Positions 23,118 to 33,764 of a DNA stretch of 64,000 nt are shown in pieces. A program made the position numbers and the translations under genes. The notes under the pieces were generated by a model that had not been told where the DNA came from, ran no database searches, and saw only the letters and a list, made by a program, of their open reading frames with translations. Origin of the DNA: Nothophaeocryptopus gaeumannii (taxonomy: Eukaryota; Ascomycota; Dothideomycetes; Mycosphaerellales; Mycosphaerellaceae); assembly GCA_031771865.1 (NCBI GenBank), contig JASISA010000036.1:496001-560000 (forward strand). The letters run 5' to 3'. Position 1 is the stretch's first letter. Each line of letters begins with the position of its first letter.

Positions 23118-23634
23118 ATGCTTCGAATTCTTGAGGTAACGACCGGAGAGCTAAATGTCCATTTTCTGCTAGGTCATGAGCTCGGCATCATGTTTGGCTT
23201 CCTAGGTCAGATCAAGTAGTTCCCCTCCGTGTCCAAATCGCCACCAACTCGTTCACTCCCCTTCACCTTGCATACATGTATCGCTGGCAGGCATATACCT
23301 TGCCCTGGCACCATTCCCTTGCTTTCTGATTCCAAACGAGCGATACTGGTCTCAGGTGGCGACTGACCCACTCTTCTCTTCAGGCCTGATGGTGGTCTCT
23401 ATGCTGGCTTATGTCGTTGCCTGGCAGTATGGGAACAAAGTCGGTGCCAGGAAAGAGGCTGAGCGGATCGAGGCTCTCAAAGCGAGCGGCTGGTTAACGG
23501 AGAAGCAGAATAGGCGGGAGGATGAGAAGAGGGAAGACGTTCGCGAGATCCCCCTTACAACGACGCAGTGCTATTCTCATCGAAGGATTTGGTGTCTAGA
23601 GAATGTCAGTGTGAGCTTCCTCTTTTCCTACTAG
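23118..23634 (+). CDS. Small two-helix membrane protein, 143 aa, hand-built two-exon model
   Basis: Exon 1 runs from the ATG at 23118 to 23205, intron 23206-23290 (GTCAGA...GGCAG), exon 2 23291-23634. Splicing fuses GHELGIMFGFLG to IYLALAPFPCFLIPNERYW in frame, making one continuous hydrophobic segment. A second helix follows (FSSGLMVVSMLAYVVAWQYG), then a basic/acidic helical tail (KVGARKEAERIEALKASGW). No family is recognised. The coherent frame across the splice and two clean membrane segments argue for a real gene. The last about 25 residues look less natural, so a further 3' intron is possible. The 3' end overlaps the convergent phosducin-like gene by 39 bp. Probably an organelle membrane protein. 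Confidence 0.5.
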
Positions 23635-24529
23635 TGCTGGGTTGGCAAACCTCTTCATCACAGTCTCAAGTGTGAGCGAGTTCAACTCTGCATCTTCAGG
23701 TAGTTCGTTGATGAGCGGCACAAGCCCAGCGAACTTCTCGCCTGCACGGTATGCAATGATTGCCGGAACACCCATTGGCTCCATTTGAGCATCTTCGAAA
23801 TGTAATTTGACAAATCGTGTGTCTTGGTGCTTGCTCGCCAGTGTTCGTATGCATCTTTCGAAGAGATCACTGACTTGTGACTGTCCGACATTAGCATTGG
23901 GCACTTGTTAGTGATACGGCTCCACTCACATAGTCGTCGTAGATGTATACCACAATCACCGTGTCCCGATCTGACTTCTCGACCGCATCCAAGTAGCCAG
24001 CTGGATCTACCATTGTCAGACTTCCGAAAAGCCTAGTCCCGTTGCGACTTTGGTGTATGTTGCTTTGCTTTCCGCCCTTCTGCATATCTTTCAGCCTGCT
24101 CTGCCTCCACTTCTTCATGAAGCCTTCGTCGTCGGCATCTAGCCCGTCCTCATCTTCCTCGTCGAGCTTCTCCACAGGCCCTTTATCTTTCAGGGACAGT
24201 GACTGCGCATAGCTAGCCAGGCTTGTGGTGGAGCGCATAGACATTCGCTGATTTCTTTTCGAATCGCGGAAGTCTTGGGCATCTGATATCACGCCCTTGG
24301 GGCCAGTATTGGCCTCGTATCGTCTGAACGGTATGGTGCTGCGTGCACTGCTCGTAGACGGTCGAGGCGCGTCTGTAGTAGTTGCCGGCGGTGTTCGGTC
24401 GTCATCCTCATCGTCATCCGATAGATTCAGAAAGGATTGCGCATCGTCGAAATGGTCGTCCTCGGGGTGATTGGTCCTGTGCTCCTTGTCCCTCATCAAC
24501 TCATTGAACTCTTCTTGCGCACCCGACAT
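23596..24529 (-). CDS. Phosducin-like protein, 294 aa
   Basis: Exons 24529-23930 and 23880-23596. The intron has donor GTGAGT, branch GCTAATG and acceptor GGACAG, and joins VVYIYDDY to SQVSDLFERC. The N-terminus is acidic and disordered; then come RYEANTGPKGVISDAQDFRD, the segment MKKWRQSRLKDMQKG, and a thioredoxin-like fold (TVIVVYIYDDY, FVKLHFEDAQM, GVPAIIAYRAGEKF). Phosducin-like proteins work with the CCT chaperonin to fold Gβ and assemble Gβγ; the fungal member known from Cryphonectria is BDM-1. The Gβ gene lies only 1.6 kb downstream in this window, on the same strand, so the two partners are neighbours. Intact. Confidence 0.88.
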
Positions 24530-25745
24530 CTTCTTGGTCTCCCTGCTGCCTGTTTCGGGCAGATGCTGCGAGATCCGAGATCTGATCTGTCGCCTGCAAA
24601 AACCGATCTGGCAAGAATGTGGCGGAGTCGAGCAAAGTGTTCTCTATATTGGTGTTTTGACTTCGTCAACGGAGACTGGGAGGTAGCTATTCTTGGGACC
24701 AACGACCGCGACGCTCACGATACGAGTGCCCTTTTCGTTGGAAAGCTAACTTAGAGGACGCGCAAGGTTTTGGAGGCACTCCGGCGCTGGGATAACGATG
24801 CGACTTTGGTGACAAGGCCTTTTTGCAACTGGCCGACCACAGATGGCGGTGCGGTCTGGTCAATCCCTGGCTATGCTCGCCGACTGAAACTGCATGAACT
24901 GCGTGTCTCATGTCATCAAGCCCAGGCACATCGAGGGAAGCGGCCAGCCAGTGTACGACTTCCTTCTTCCTTCGGACAGGTTGCGAGCTTTCTCGCGCGA
25001 GTCGCTGGCGGAAGATAAGTCAGGCTGGGCAGGTCGACTCGACGGAAGTACAACCGAGTGCTATTCATCGTACATCGTACATGGTAGAGCGCGGATACCA
25101 TCCGAAACGCCTTGATGCCTGTGGCAGTGGTCTGCTCTTCGGATACGAAGTATCAGGCTGTCCCTAACTCACTTGCCGACAGAGTTTCACTAGCGACAGC
25201 TCCCGACGGGACATCCAACATCCTCGCCTGTTCGCGACGTTGATTGCACCGACCATCTGCAGTGTGCACGTCTCTCCTCAAAGCAGAAATGACAGAAGCA
25301 CCTTCGCGGAGATCGTGCAAACCTACAAGAGGCTACGGGTTGCAAAACCAACGCCATCGTCAGGGGGATCTTCAATTTACCAAGCAATGGGGTATGAAGA
25401 CGGAATCTCGGAGCCGGAGCTTCACGTACGCCTCCCCAGAAGCGAGAGTTCACCGAAGCCATGGTGACACTGATGAGAGTTATGTCGAAAAGATGATGAT
25501 ACTGCCTTGTCTCCATTTCGCTGCTACCACCACCACCAAGGATCTCTAATCGGTCAAGAGCAAAATACATAAGACGCTTTAGATACTGTCTGTTGGTAAA
25601 AAGTCCAGCTTTTCGATCCGGATCCTTTTTTGCTTGAGTTCCCTATCCCTTATACAGCTACGAGAAACACGCCGTGGCAATGCGGCCCCCTAGAGAATTC
25701 CCATTCGCCATCCCAAAATGCCACATGCCATGGCTCCATCAAAAG
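24530..25745. other. Gene-free stretch with unexplained open frames
   Basis: About 1.2 kb. A plus-strand frame at about 24894-25115 looks protein-like (FLLPSDRLRAFSRESLAED) and seems to continue after a shift to 25167. No start, splice frame or family could be established, so I do not call a gene. It may be a decayed coding sequence. Confidence 0.4.
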
Positions 25746-25859
25746 TTACGTCTGCGTCTTCTTGAGCACCCTCCCTTCGGCGCTTCCGCAGGTACAGTAC
25801 TCAAGCTGAGTGATTTGAAGAAAGATGATCCCGGGTGGGTGTGTCTTTTGTAGGAAGAT

Positions 25860-26010
25860 CGTGTTCACCTCGCGTGCCCTGTTTGCCAGTAGATCGCGTC
25901 GGTTGAGGAAGATGATATTGCTGTGCTCGCTCCATCTGGAGCAGACGGGTCTGAAGATGTTCGCTGCATCGTACATGAACGCCTCTTGTCTGTCGAGATG
26001 GTGAGAGATC
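25860..26010 (-). pseudogene. Gα-like GTPase fragment
   Basis: The minus frame reads RQEAFMYDAANIF, then VCSRWSEHSNIIFLNRRDLL. This resembles the Gα region where a conserved QEAM.LF segment precedes a CNSRWF segment and the NKxD guanine-specificity motif (here FLNRRDLL, with Lys replaced by Arg). Neither the P-loop nor switch regions upstream nor the C-terminal receptor-binding tail are recognisable, and other frames are closed. It is at most a short relic. It sits directly downstream of the Gβ gene. Similarity was judged by eye and is uncertain. Confidence 0.35.
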
Positions 26011-26127
26011 ATGCTGCGCTGCGCCGCCGCCCGGGTCAAGGTAGATAGCGCAATGCGCAATTACGGAGAAGTCTTTATACCTCATGGTCCCGGGCGCCGC
26101 TACTGCACAACTTTTGGTATTTATCGA

Positions 26128-27450
26128 TCATGCCCAAATCCGGAGCTGTTTACGAAAGTTAGCGCTGGGTAATAGTGATGGCAGAAGCAGACCAACCATT
26201 GAATCCCACGACCCTGTGCATAATGACAAGGCGTCGTTGCTCACACCGAGACAGCTCACGCGGTTGTCGTGGCCTTGGAGAGTGCCGACTCGCTCGCCTC
26301 GAAGGACATCCCAGACCTGTTCAAGCATTAGCAGTGTTTCTGGGAACGAAGTTCCTGACATGTTAGCAAGTGACTGACCTTGCACTCGAAATCATCGTAT
26401 CCGGCAAACAGCAATCGCCCTGAGACGGAGAATGCGACGGATGTGATGCCGCAGATAGGTTCTCCAATCTATGAAACATCAGTTTCAGCAATTTAGGGTA
26501 GGTCATTGAGTCAGCTCACAGTATAGGCCTGAAGTTCACGATCTGCACGGATATCGAAGAGCCGGCAAGATGCATCGTCCGAACCGGTACCAAAGGCGTT
26601 GCCATTGGGGAAGAATTGGATGGCATTGATGTCCGAATCGTGGGCAGCGAAAGTCTGGGTGCATTTTTGTTGTCGGATATCCCATAGCTTGGCGAAGGCA
26701 TCGCAGGCTCCAGAGACAAATTGGTTGTTATCCAGTGGGTTTATGCTCAAGCTCATCACGTCACCCAAGTGATCCGCAAACTCTGTGATTTTTTGACCCG
26801 TTTCAATGTCCCAGAGCACGCAAGTCATGTCGCCGGATGATGTGAGAATGCGCCGATCGTTGATAAAGCGACAGCAACTCAGGTACCCGGAATGGCCACT
26901 GAGCTCACGAGCTACTCGAGTTGGTCCCTCTCGCGCGGACAGATTGTAAATCGAGCAGATATTGTCCAGACCACCGCACGCGACATAGTTGCCGCTGGGA
27001 CTGTACGCGCAAGTCATGACCCATGATGATCGTAGCGGAATTGCGTGCACCTTGTTGGTGGTATAGGCGTCCCAGATGATGAGCTTTCCATCTTGTGAGG
27101 CAGACACGAGATGTCTTCGGTCGGTCGACCAATGCATGGCGTAGATCTTGGCCAAGTGGCCCTTGAGCGTGCGTTTCGTCTTCATTGCCAGCCGTGGCAG
27201 CGGTTCTGTCCGTTGTCGCGCGACATCGCGCACTATGATAGGGTTCGTTAGTATTCATCCCACGCATTGGAAGTATATCGGCTGCGGCGGGAGTAACATA
27301 GCGGCGATGGAGGGAGGCATTGGAATTGAACTCACATGTCGTGTCCGCGAGCTCATCCTTCTTGCGCTTTATCCTGTCCTTCAGTGCCTCCGCATCTCGA
27401 CGTGCGATCTGGACCTTGGTCTGGATGCTTTCCGCATTCGCGTCCGCCAT
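26128..27450 (-). CDS. GPB1: Heterotrimeric G protein subunit beta, 351 aa
   Basis: Five exons: 27450-27336, 27232-26520, 26468-26379, 26316-26197 and 26145-26128. Donors are GTGAGT, GTGAGC, GTCAGT and GTTGGT; the last intron has branch GCTAAC. The last exon is only 18 nt and encodes LRIWA plus stop. Residues 1-40 form the coiled-coil helix that pairs with Gγ (AESIQTKVQIARRDAEALKD). Seven WD40 repeats follow, beginning LKGHLAKIYAMHWSTDRRHL with a YNLS-containing third blade, and ending GSWDSM|LRIWA. Length matches fungal SfaD/CpGB-1 type Gβ. It acts with Gα and Gγ at the plasma membrane to control mating, conidiation and virulence in related fungi. Intact; phosducin-like chaperone gene nearby. 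Confidence 0.95.
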
Positions 27451-29412
27451 GCCGTCAGGGAGCGACGACGCTCGCAGGTCGTGTCGTCGGGCGCGCAGAG
27501 GGTTTGGCGGCGATGTCGTGAGTGTTGCAGAACAGTGGGGAGGAACTGGACCTGAGCAAGGGAGCAGACGTGCTGCAATGGGTGACCAGGTGAAGCTTGC
27601 TCGGTCGCGGTCGCGGTCGCTGAAGCGCTCCTCGCTGATTGTCTGGGCCGGCTGCTGCGCCGCAAACGGGGTGCTTTCAGCGTGAGGCTGACCACACAAT
27701 CAGCGCGGAGACGGACACGTCGACGAGGGGGGATTGAGGACGGCAACGTGCAGCTGCGGAGTGGTGATGGTCGCGGTGGACAGCAGCAGCGGCAGCGGCG
27801 GGCTCAGCGGTTCGGTCGTGGGCGGGAGGTTGGAAGAGAGGTTGCAGCTTCGCAGCAGCAGGGCTCTGGAGCAGTTGAACGGCTTGCAATTCCAAGGGAA
27901 CCACCGCTGGCCTGTGCGCTCCTTCCCAGAGTTTAATTTGCTCTTGGTCCGCGCCTACCACCGCAGAATCGAACCTTGTTGCTCTCAATTGTGTTGACGA
28001 TGCGTGATGGATGTGATCATATTTTCTTTCCTTCGGATGACCTACGTCGCACTTCATTCTTCACAATGATGCATACGGACGCGCAGTCTGCTTGATGCGA
28101 GGCCCTTCGACCGCCTTCTGACCTTCTGTGAGCCGGTACGAGCTGTAATCCGAGTGTCACACGGATCGACTTCGCACACGACAATGCTACTCTGACTCGG
28201 GGAGATAATACCCCGTACGCACGCAATGACGACTGATCTCCAGCCGCGAAATGACCACAATGAACCAGGCTCGAGCGCGCTGTATAACCGATATACAATA
28301 ATATATCACTTCGCTTTCCCTTCCACCTGTCGTAGCGCCGTCATGCTGCTCTGACGGGTCATGCTCTTGACGATTGCTTGCAGATGCCGAAGCCCTGATC
28401 ATCCCCATCAAGAGTGGCTTGTAGATCTCCCTTTTCTCAGGCCCTGCTACAGTACATGCCAGGAACAGGGATAATGCGAGCATACAGAGGGCAGTATACT
28501 GCAGTGCGCCAAAGGATCTTCGCGACCAGTCAAATCACTCACAGTTTTACAACGCACAAAATTGCCTGGCTGCCGCTGCAATTCTCGTTCAATACTGCTG
28601 TGGTCCCCAGAGACATGCTGCAAGCCACCACTCTATCACCGTACGTAGCCGACGACCAAGCAGACCTCAAACAACTACACCTGCAGCAGTACCTGTATAG
28701 GAATACGGAGCATTCCCTGCACCGAATTCAAACTCAAGCTTTCGCCGAAGACGAAGCGCGATGCGCTGTCACTTTGTAACACGACCAGGTCTCCGTTGTT
28801 TCTTCCCTTACGCGACGTGCCGTTCCACGCTCTCTAATCGAATCTGCGACAGTTCTGCTGGGTGTTGGTTGCTGAATCACCAACACTGTTCGGACCATCC
28901 CAGCTTGGGTTACTTCCGCAAGCGGCATAGACTGGTACAGAGCACTTTCAAATAGGCGAATGCCCTTCGCGCAATTGTAACTCGCCCAATCATCATTCTG
29001 CTTCTTTGGCTTTACAGTCCTAATTATCCTGTTGCGGTATTTGCAATATGCAACATTGATCTGGCCTGCTTTAAAATCAACAAGACAGATCGGGTTGCGA
29101 GGCTATCATGGCCACGGAGTCCTTGTCTGGGTCCCGAGGCCATGGTAGGAGACCGCCTCTGGCTGATCACATGTTCGCCACAGAAGCATAAAGATGCAAT
29201 TGACAGAAGGTTGTGTCAAGTTGAAGACTTCATGTCATTTCGCAGCTGTAGAGTCGGAGCCGAGCCTGCTGCATTGCAGGCCATCATTTCAAGCACTCGC
29301 CACCTTGTAGAACGCCGAGCCTGATATGCCATATGCGTGCCATCGCTGAATTTGTCAAGACAGCTACGCTTTTCCCCAACTCGTCCCCGTGTCCCCTCAA
29401 TCGAAGCGCACT
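27451..29412. other. Gene-free stretch of about 2 kb
   Basis: Upstream region of the Gβ gene and 3' side of RPS29. Low-complexity GCAGCAGCGGCAGCGG-type sequence lies at 27780-27800. A 98-codon minus-strand frame (28483-28190) starts with a signal-like MLALSLFLACTVAG but lacks other support. No gene called. Confidence 0.45.
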
Positions 29413-29778
29413 TTACCGGTGCTGTGTGATGTTAGTAGGCGCTCCAACGCACATCTTGCTGACCCGCCGTACCTTGGTGAAGCCGATGTCGCTGCTCTTC
29501 TCACGGAAGCACTGACGGCAGATGTTCAGGCCATACTTGCGGATGAGACCGGCCTTGTGGGTGCAGACACGGCTGTGCGTATGTTAGTCCTCCATTCTCT
29601 TTCTCCAAAACATGTCATTCCAACACAGCAGCATCGTCTGCGCTCTTCGACGTACCAAGCTCTTGCTCCCTTGCCGTAGGTGCGTGGGCGCGAGTACCAG
29701 ACTGTAGAATATGTTAGCTCCTCCACCCACTTCGTGTGTTCATTTTCTCGATCTCGCCGTACCGGATTCGTGAGACAT
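29413..29778 (-). CDS. RPS29: 40S ribosomal protein S29 (uS14), 56 aa, four exons
   Basis: The exons are very short: 29778-29763 (16 nt, MSHES), 29701-29656 (46 nt, VWYSRPRTYGKGAR), 29572-29473 (100 nt) and 29421-29413 (9 nt, HR plus stop). Exon 3 encodes CRVCTHKAGLIRKYGLN and CRQCFREKSSDIGFTK. The two CxxC pairs are the zinc-binding site of uS14. Donors are GTACGG, GTACGT and GTACGG; the last intron carries a perfect TACTAAC branch. The assembled protein is 56 residues, exactly the family length, and ends KHR where KYR is usual. It is a small-subunit head protein contacting 18S rRNA. The tiny exons make it easy to miss. It is divergent from the DUF4604 gene, 249 bp away. Confidence 0.93.
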
Positions 29779-30027
29779 TCTCGCGGTGTTCGAGGCTTTC
29801 GAGGTTGACGGTGGGAGCTGGTTTCGCTGGTGGTCGTCGGTCTGGTGCTGGGCGATACTGCTGCTACTGCGAATGTTCTTGCGGTCGGAAATCTCGAGTG
29901 TGGCCTCCGAAGCTAGCGCCAAGACAAAAAATCGCGGCGCTTGCCGAGATTTCGGTTTCGGTCCACCTGCGCCCTCTCCCTCAAAACTTCGCCCACAACC
30001 ATCAGTCCCATCGCACTCTGCACCACA
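29779..30027. promoter_or_regulatory. Compact divergent promoter, RPS29 / DUF4604 gene
   Basis: Only 249 bp separate the two start codons, so both genes must share this region. It has a pyrimidine-rich tract and a CTCAAAACTTCGCCCACAAC-like leader before the plus-strand ATG. No specific factor site can be named with confidence. Confidence 0.5.
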
Positions 30028-30546
30028 ATGCCGGACAAGATCAAGTCGAAGGACTTGAGCTACGATTCATCGCTGCCGCCGTTTCTGCAGAGACTGCACG
30101 CGCAAAAGGGCGGTCACGGCGACAGCCCCCGCCATGAGCGCGAGATGGCCAGGCCGAAGAAGGCCAAAGATCCGAATGATGATGACGGACCTACCGTTGT
30201 AGATGAGAGCGGCGAGACTCTGACCAAAGAAGAATATGAGGAACTTACGAAGACCTCTCCTGGAGTCGAAGATACGAAAGCTGTCAAGGGAGAGGTTGAT
30301 CGTAACGCAGACCCCAAGGCATCCGGAGCACTCGCTGGTAGTGATGCAGGGAGAATTGAGCAGAAGCAGGGTACCGTCGCTGTTGGTGCTCAGAAGAAGC
30401 GCAAGGTTGGCAAAGTGATTGGCGACGATGAGCCAGCGGATGAAGCGAATGGCGAAGAACCCGCGGCGAAGAAGACGACTGGGAAGAAGATAAAGAAAAA
30501 GGCGAAACCAGTAAAACTGGCCTTTGACGACGTTGAGGGCGATTGA
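30028..30546 (+). CDS. DUF4604 domain protein, 172 aa
   Basis: Single exon from the ATG at 30028 (MPDKIKSKDLSYDSSLPPFL). The first 30 residues, with the block LSYDSSLPPFLQRLHAQKGG, are the signature of the fungal DUF4604 family (PF15377). The remainder is disordered and charged: acidic patch NDDDG, the segment TLTKEEYEELTK, and a strongly basic Lys-rich tail (KKTTGKKIKKKAKPVKLAF) likely to act as nuclear/nucleolar signal. Molecular function is not established. Divergent pairing with RPS29 hints at co-expression with ribosome synthesis, which is inference. Confidence 0.85.
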   Translation: MPDKIKSKDLSYDSSLPPFLQRLHAQKGGHGDSPRHEREMARPKKAKDPNDDDGPTVVDESGETLTKEEYEELTKTSPGVEDTKAVKGEVDRNADPKASGALAGSDAGRIEQKQGTVAVGAQKKRKVGKVIGDDEPADEANGEEPAAKKTTGKKIKKKAKPVKLAFDDVEGD

Positions 30547-31444
30547 ATTGCAGTTTGAGCGATTTGGTACGACTTGGAATTCAAAGTGCGCGTAATTCGC
30601 AAGGACTACCATCAAGGTGGCCAACACGATCGTATCCCCGGTCCAGGTTTATGACTTCAACGCCGGACGCACCACTCTCAGTAATCACTTCGCAGGTCAG
30701 TCTACACCATTCTTTATTCGACAATCATGTGATGATTATCATATTGGAGCTATCCGATGTCTTTCGAGGCATTGAGGAAACAACATTCACCGAATACGCA
30801 ATTGTCTGAAACAAAGACTTGGCATACTTAGTTTGATGGACCATGCGATACAGGCAGATGCTGACTGCAACCAGTATTTTATAGGGTTATCACCAGTGAG
30901 CGATCTATTTGAGAAAGCCTCTGCTCATCGGTGACGGCAAAATCTCCGATCATGCGCGCTCGACATCAGCTCGTCTTGTGACAGAGTATCTAGGCACCAC
31001 TTCACGCGATTGAAGTGAAGCAATACAGACTTCCATTCAGGACTAAGCCTGAGATCAAGACGATTCGAGCGCCATCAACGATGCTCCGAGTCAGCATCTT
31101 TGGCGATCAGCTCCTCAAAGCCCCTTCAGCGCGACGCTGACAGCTTGGAGTATCGAAGCACTGAGGAGAGCGAGGCGGCTTCAGTGCGAACATGAGATGT
31201 AAAGCGACATCGGAATTTTCCAACTATCTAGCTCGACACTGCGCCGTCAGCTTCAGTCGTCGTCTGCTGCAGTCAACTACTTGCTGCAGAAGCTGGTGAT
31301 CTGCTTCATCGCCCACGCAAGCGGCCTTCAAGCTTCACTGAGTAGAGTACAGGCGGATCATCCAGCTACCACTCCTACTTCCATAGCAAGCCTTCAATGG
31401 TCAAATATACCTACTCGTCTCCCTCCAACTTCTCCACCCCTCAC
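30547..31444. other. Convergent 3' intergenic stretch of about 900 bp
   Basis: No gene seen between the 3' ends of the DUF4604 gene and the P450. Short direct motifs with GAAGTGAAGC occur near 31008-31020. Confidence 0.5.
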
Positions 31445-33141
31445 TTACTTCTCGACGGGCCTACACCAACACCTCAAATGCCTCTCCCCAAACACCGGCA
31501 AAAAACACTCCCTCCATCCCAAAACATCCCTCTCCCTCGTCCCGTCCACAATCTCCAACTCAAACTTCCTAAACAGAACCCCAAACATGATATACATCTC
31601 CACCATCCCCAGAGTTTGACCCAGACATCCGTGGTCCGCGAGAGAACGCAACTAGCCATTTCTCCAGGGAAGCTGAGTGGGTGGAATCGAGCCAACGATC
31701 TGGGTTGAATTGCGAGGGTTCGGAGAAGATCTCTTTGGAGGTATGGATGAATGTTAGGGATTGGCCGACAACCGTACCCGCTGGGATTGAGTGGCCAGAG
31801 ATTGTGGCGCCGATGGCAGGCACGACGCGTGGGAGAGGAGCTGGGACGGAGGGGGAGAGACGGAGGGATTCTTTTATGATTGCTGTGAGGTACGGCAGGC
31901 TCTCGAGTGTTTCGATTGAAGGAATTTCGTGAAGAGTTGGCCAGATGGAACGTAGTTCGGACTTGAGGCGGGAGAGAATAGATGGGTTGCGGAGGATGTG
32001 ATATATCCCAATCATGGTCGTATTTGCGGCGGATTCTGCGCCGCCGAAGAAGAGAGCTTGAGCTTCTTCGTATAAGCTCCCTGGGACGGGGACACCCGTA
32101 GCTTTGTTCAATTCTGGATCTAAGAGGCGGTGGTAGATGGTTGGATGAGGGGCTTTGGCGAGGGTAGAAGGGTCCGAGACGACCTCATTGACTTGCGCGC
32201 TCACGAGTTCGTTGAGATCGACGAGACCGCCGAGGGCGGGGTTGGAGAGGCGGGTGAGCCAGCCCGGGAGGGAGAAGACGAGGCGGCGGAGGGTGTCGAA
32301 GTGTCGGAAGATGACGAAGGATGGGAGGGAGGCGTTTAGGGCGACCATTGTAGGGGCCTGAATACGCAGTCAGCCAACGAAACGATGCATATAGGCCTGG
32401 ATGGGGAGTCAACATACCTCAAAGTCTGGAGCTTCAACAGCTCGAACGTCTTTACCGAAGCAGTAGGTGATGATGGTGTCCAATGTGAAACACCTCAGCG
32501 CAAACAACATATCCGAACTCTTCCCGTCTCCATCCCTTTTGGCCAATACCTCACACAACCTCTCCATCTTTCCCTTCACCAAGCCCTGCAACTCCGAAAA
32601 AGCCCGTTTTGAGAACAACGGTGCCAGGACATCTTTCCTCTGCTTCGCTTCTTCGTACGTTGGGAAGCCGAACGAAGATCGATCTTCTCCAAAGACTCGA
32701 TACAGCTCGACGTCTTTATCCCAGCGGTTGGCGTTGTTGTAAATTTCATGGTAGGCGGATGGACGAGAGAAGTGAAGCTAGAGGGGCCAATGGGAATTAG
32801 CTGATTCAGCTCTATATCTGGAAGACATAAGAAGCAGCATCCTTCGACCCTTGAAGGAGCCGTCTGTTCACACGTACTTCATTCACTCCCACCCTCACAA
32901 CCTCCCCATACTGAGCATGTAGCTCTCTCAACACATCGATCCAATTGCGTCCGAGGATTACTTCCTGAGTCGTCTTGTACCAGCCCGTAGAGACAGCAGA
33001 CGGACCTGCGAACTTCGCAAGTGAATGCAGGAAGTGGTTGCAGAAGACGATCCAGGCTTTGTGGGCGACGAGTGCGACGACGAGTGCGACGACGAGTGCG
33101 ACGACGAGGCCACTTGCTATAGTTGTGAGCGTAACCGCCAT
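31445..33141 (-). pseudogene. Cytochrome P450 with a 2-bp loss at the heme-binding loop
   Basis: Exons 33141-32878, 32777-32418 and 32357-31445 (last exon frameshifted). The donors are GTACGT and GTATGT. Readable parts are an N-terminal membrane anchor, then NE|LHFSRPSAYHEIYNN, the I-helix region FFGGAESAANTTMIG, the K-helix ExxR in IIKESLRL, and the PERF-like FNPDRW. At the heme loop the frame reads FSRGPRM and then goes out of frame; the +1-shifted frame continues CLGQTLGMVEMYIMFGVLF to a stop at 31445. Two bases are missing between Arg and Cys around 31624-31627, in what would have been an ATGTGTCT context. In total about 512 codons, normal for a fungal microsomal P450. Without the shift the protein lacks the heme cysteine and should be inactive. 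An assembly error remains possible. Confidence 0.82.
33065..33109. repeat. 12-bp tandem repeat in the P450 membrane anchor
   Basis: Nearly four copies of a 12-bp unit (ACGACGAGTGCG). On the minus strand it encodes repeats of Val-Val-Ala-Leu within the N-terminal anchor, so copy-number change alters the length of the membrane helix by four residues each. Confidence 0.85.
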
Positions 33142-33764
33142 ATTTGTTGAGAGATCCAGCTCACTCAATTATTCAGACGTTGCTGCCGCCGAGGCGCCTT
33201 TGAAGTCTTGATTGCCGATCTGGGAGTAGAGGGGCTACTCGCAGTAGCGCAGGCTCTAGCGGCGGACCAATGTGACATACTGAAAACAGTTAGACATCAC
33301 TCGTGCAGTGCGATAGATACTAGAATTGGTGATTTACATACGGCTCGTAGTTCGTGGGCGAGGTCTGGGAGATGCATTAGCAGGTTGCCCCTCTCGATGA
33401 AGAAGCCCTAAGTTCGCAATAGATCGCTGACTGTAGACCGCAAAGACGCTCCATTCGCCGATGCGGTCTGCTCAGCCAACGCGCTTTGCGGAGTCTTGTC
33501 AGGGAACGGATGAAGGGAGAAGTCTGGCTGAGATTTTGATACTATCAATCGCATCAGCGACTACCTCATTAAGTAATTTCACCAGTCCTATGCACATTAT
33601 TCATGGTCTTAATAGACGAGATCGTCGTAAGACTCGATGCCCTTGTTGCCAGTCTTGTAGTCTTTAACCCAAATTATTGACACCATGCGCCGCGCTAATT
33701 CTCAATTCAATGCTAATTCAGATAGACCCGGTTCCGTACATGCTGATCGTAGTTGCAAATGCTT
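33142..33764. other. Intergenic between P450 and rhomboid genes
   Basis: No gene seen in about 620 bp. It contains the promoter side of the P450 and the 3' flank of the rhomboid gene. Confidence 0.5.

Noticed and set aside
28190..28483. 98-codon minus-strand frame with a signal-like start
   Set aside because: Only the first 15 residues look like a signal peptide; the rest has no pattern and the frame length is within chance.
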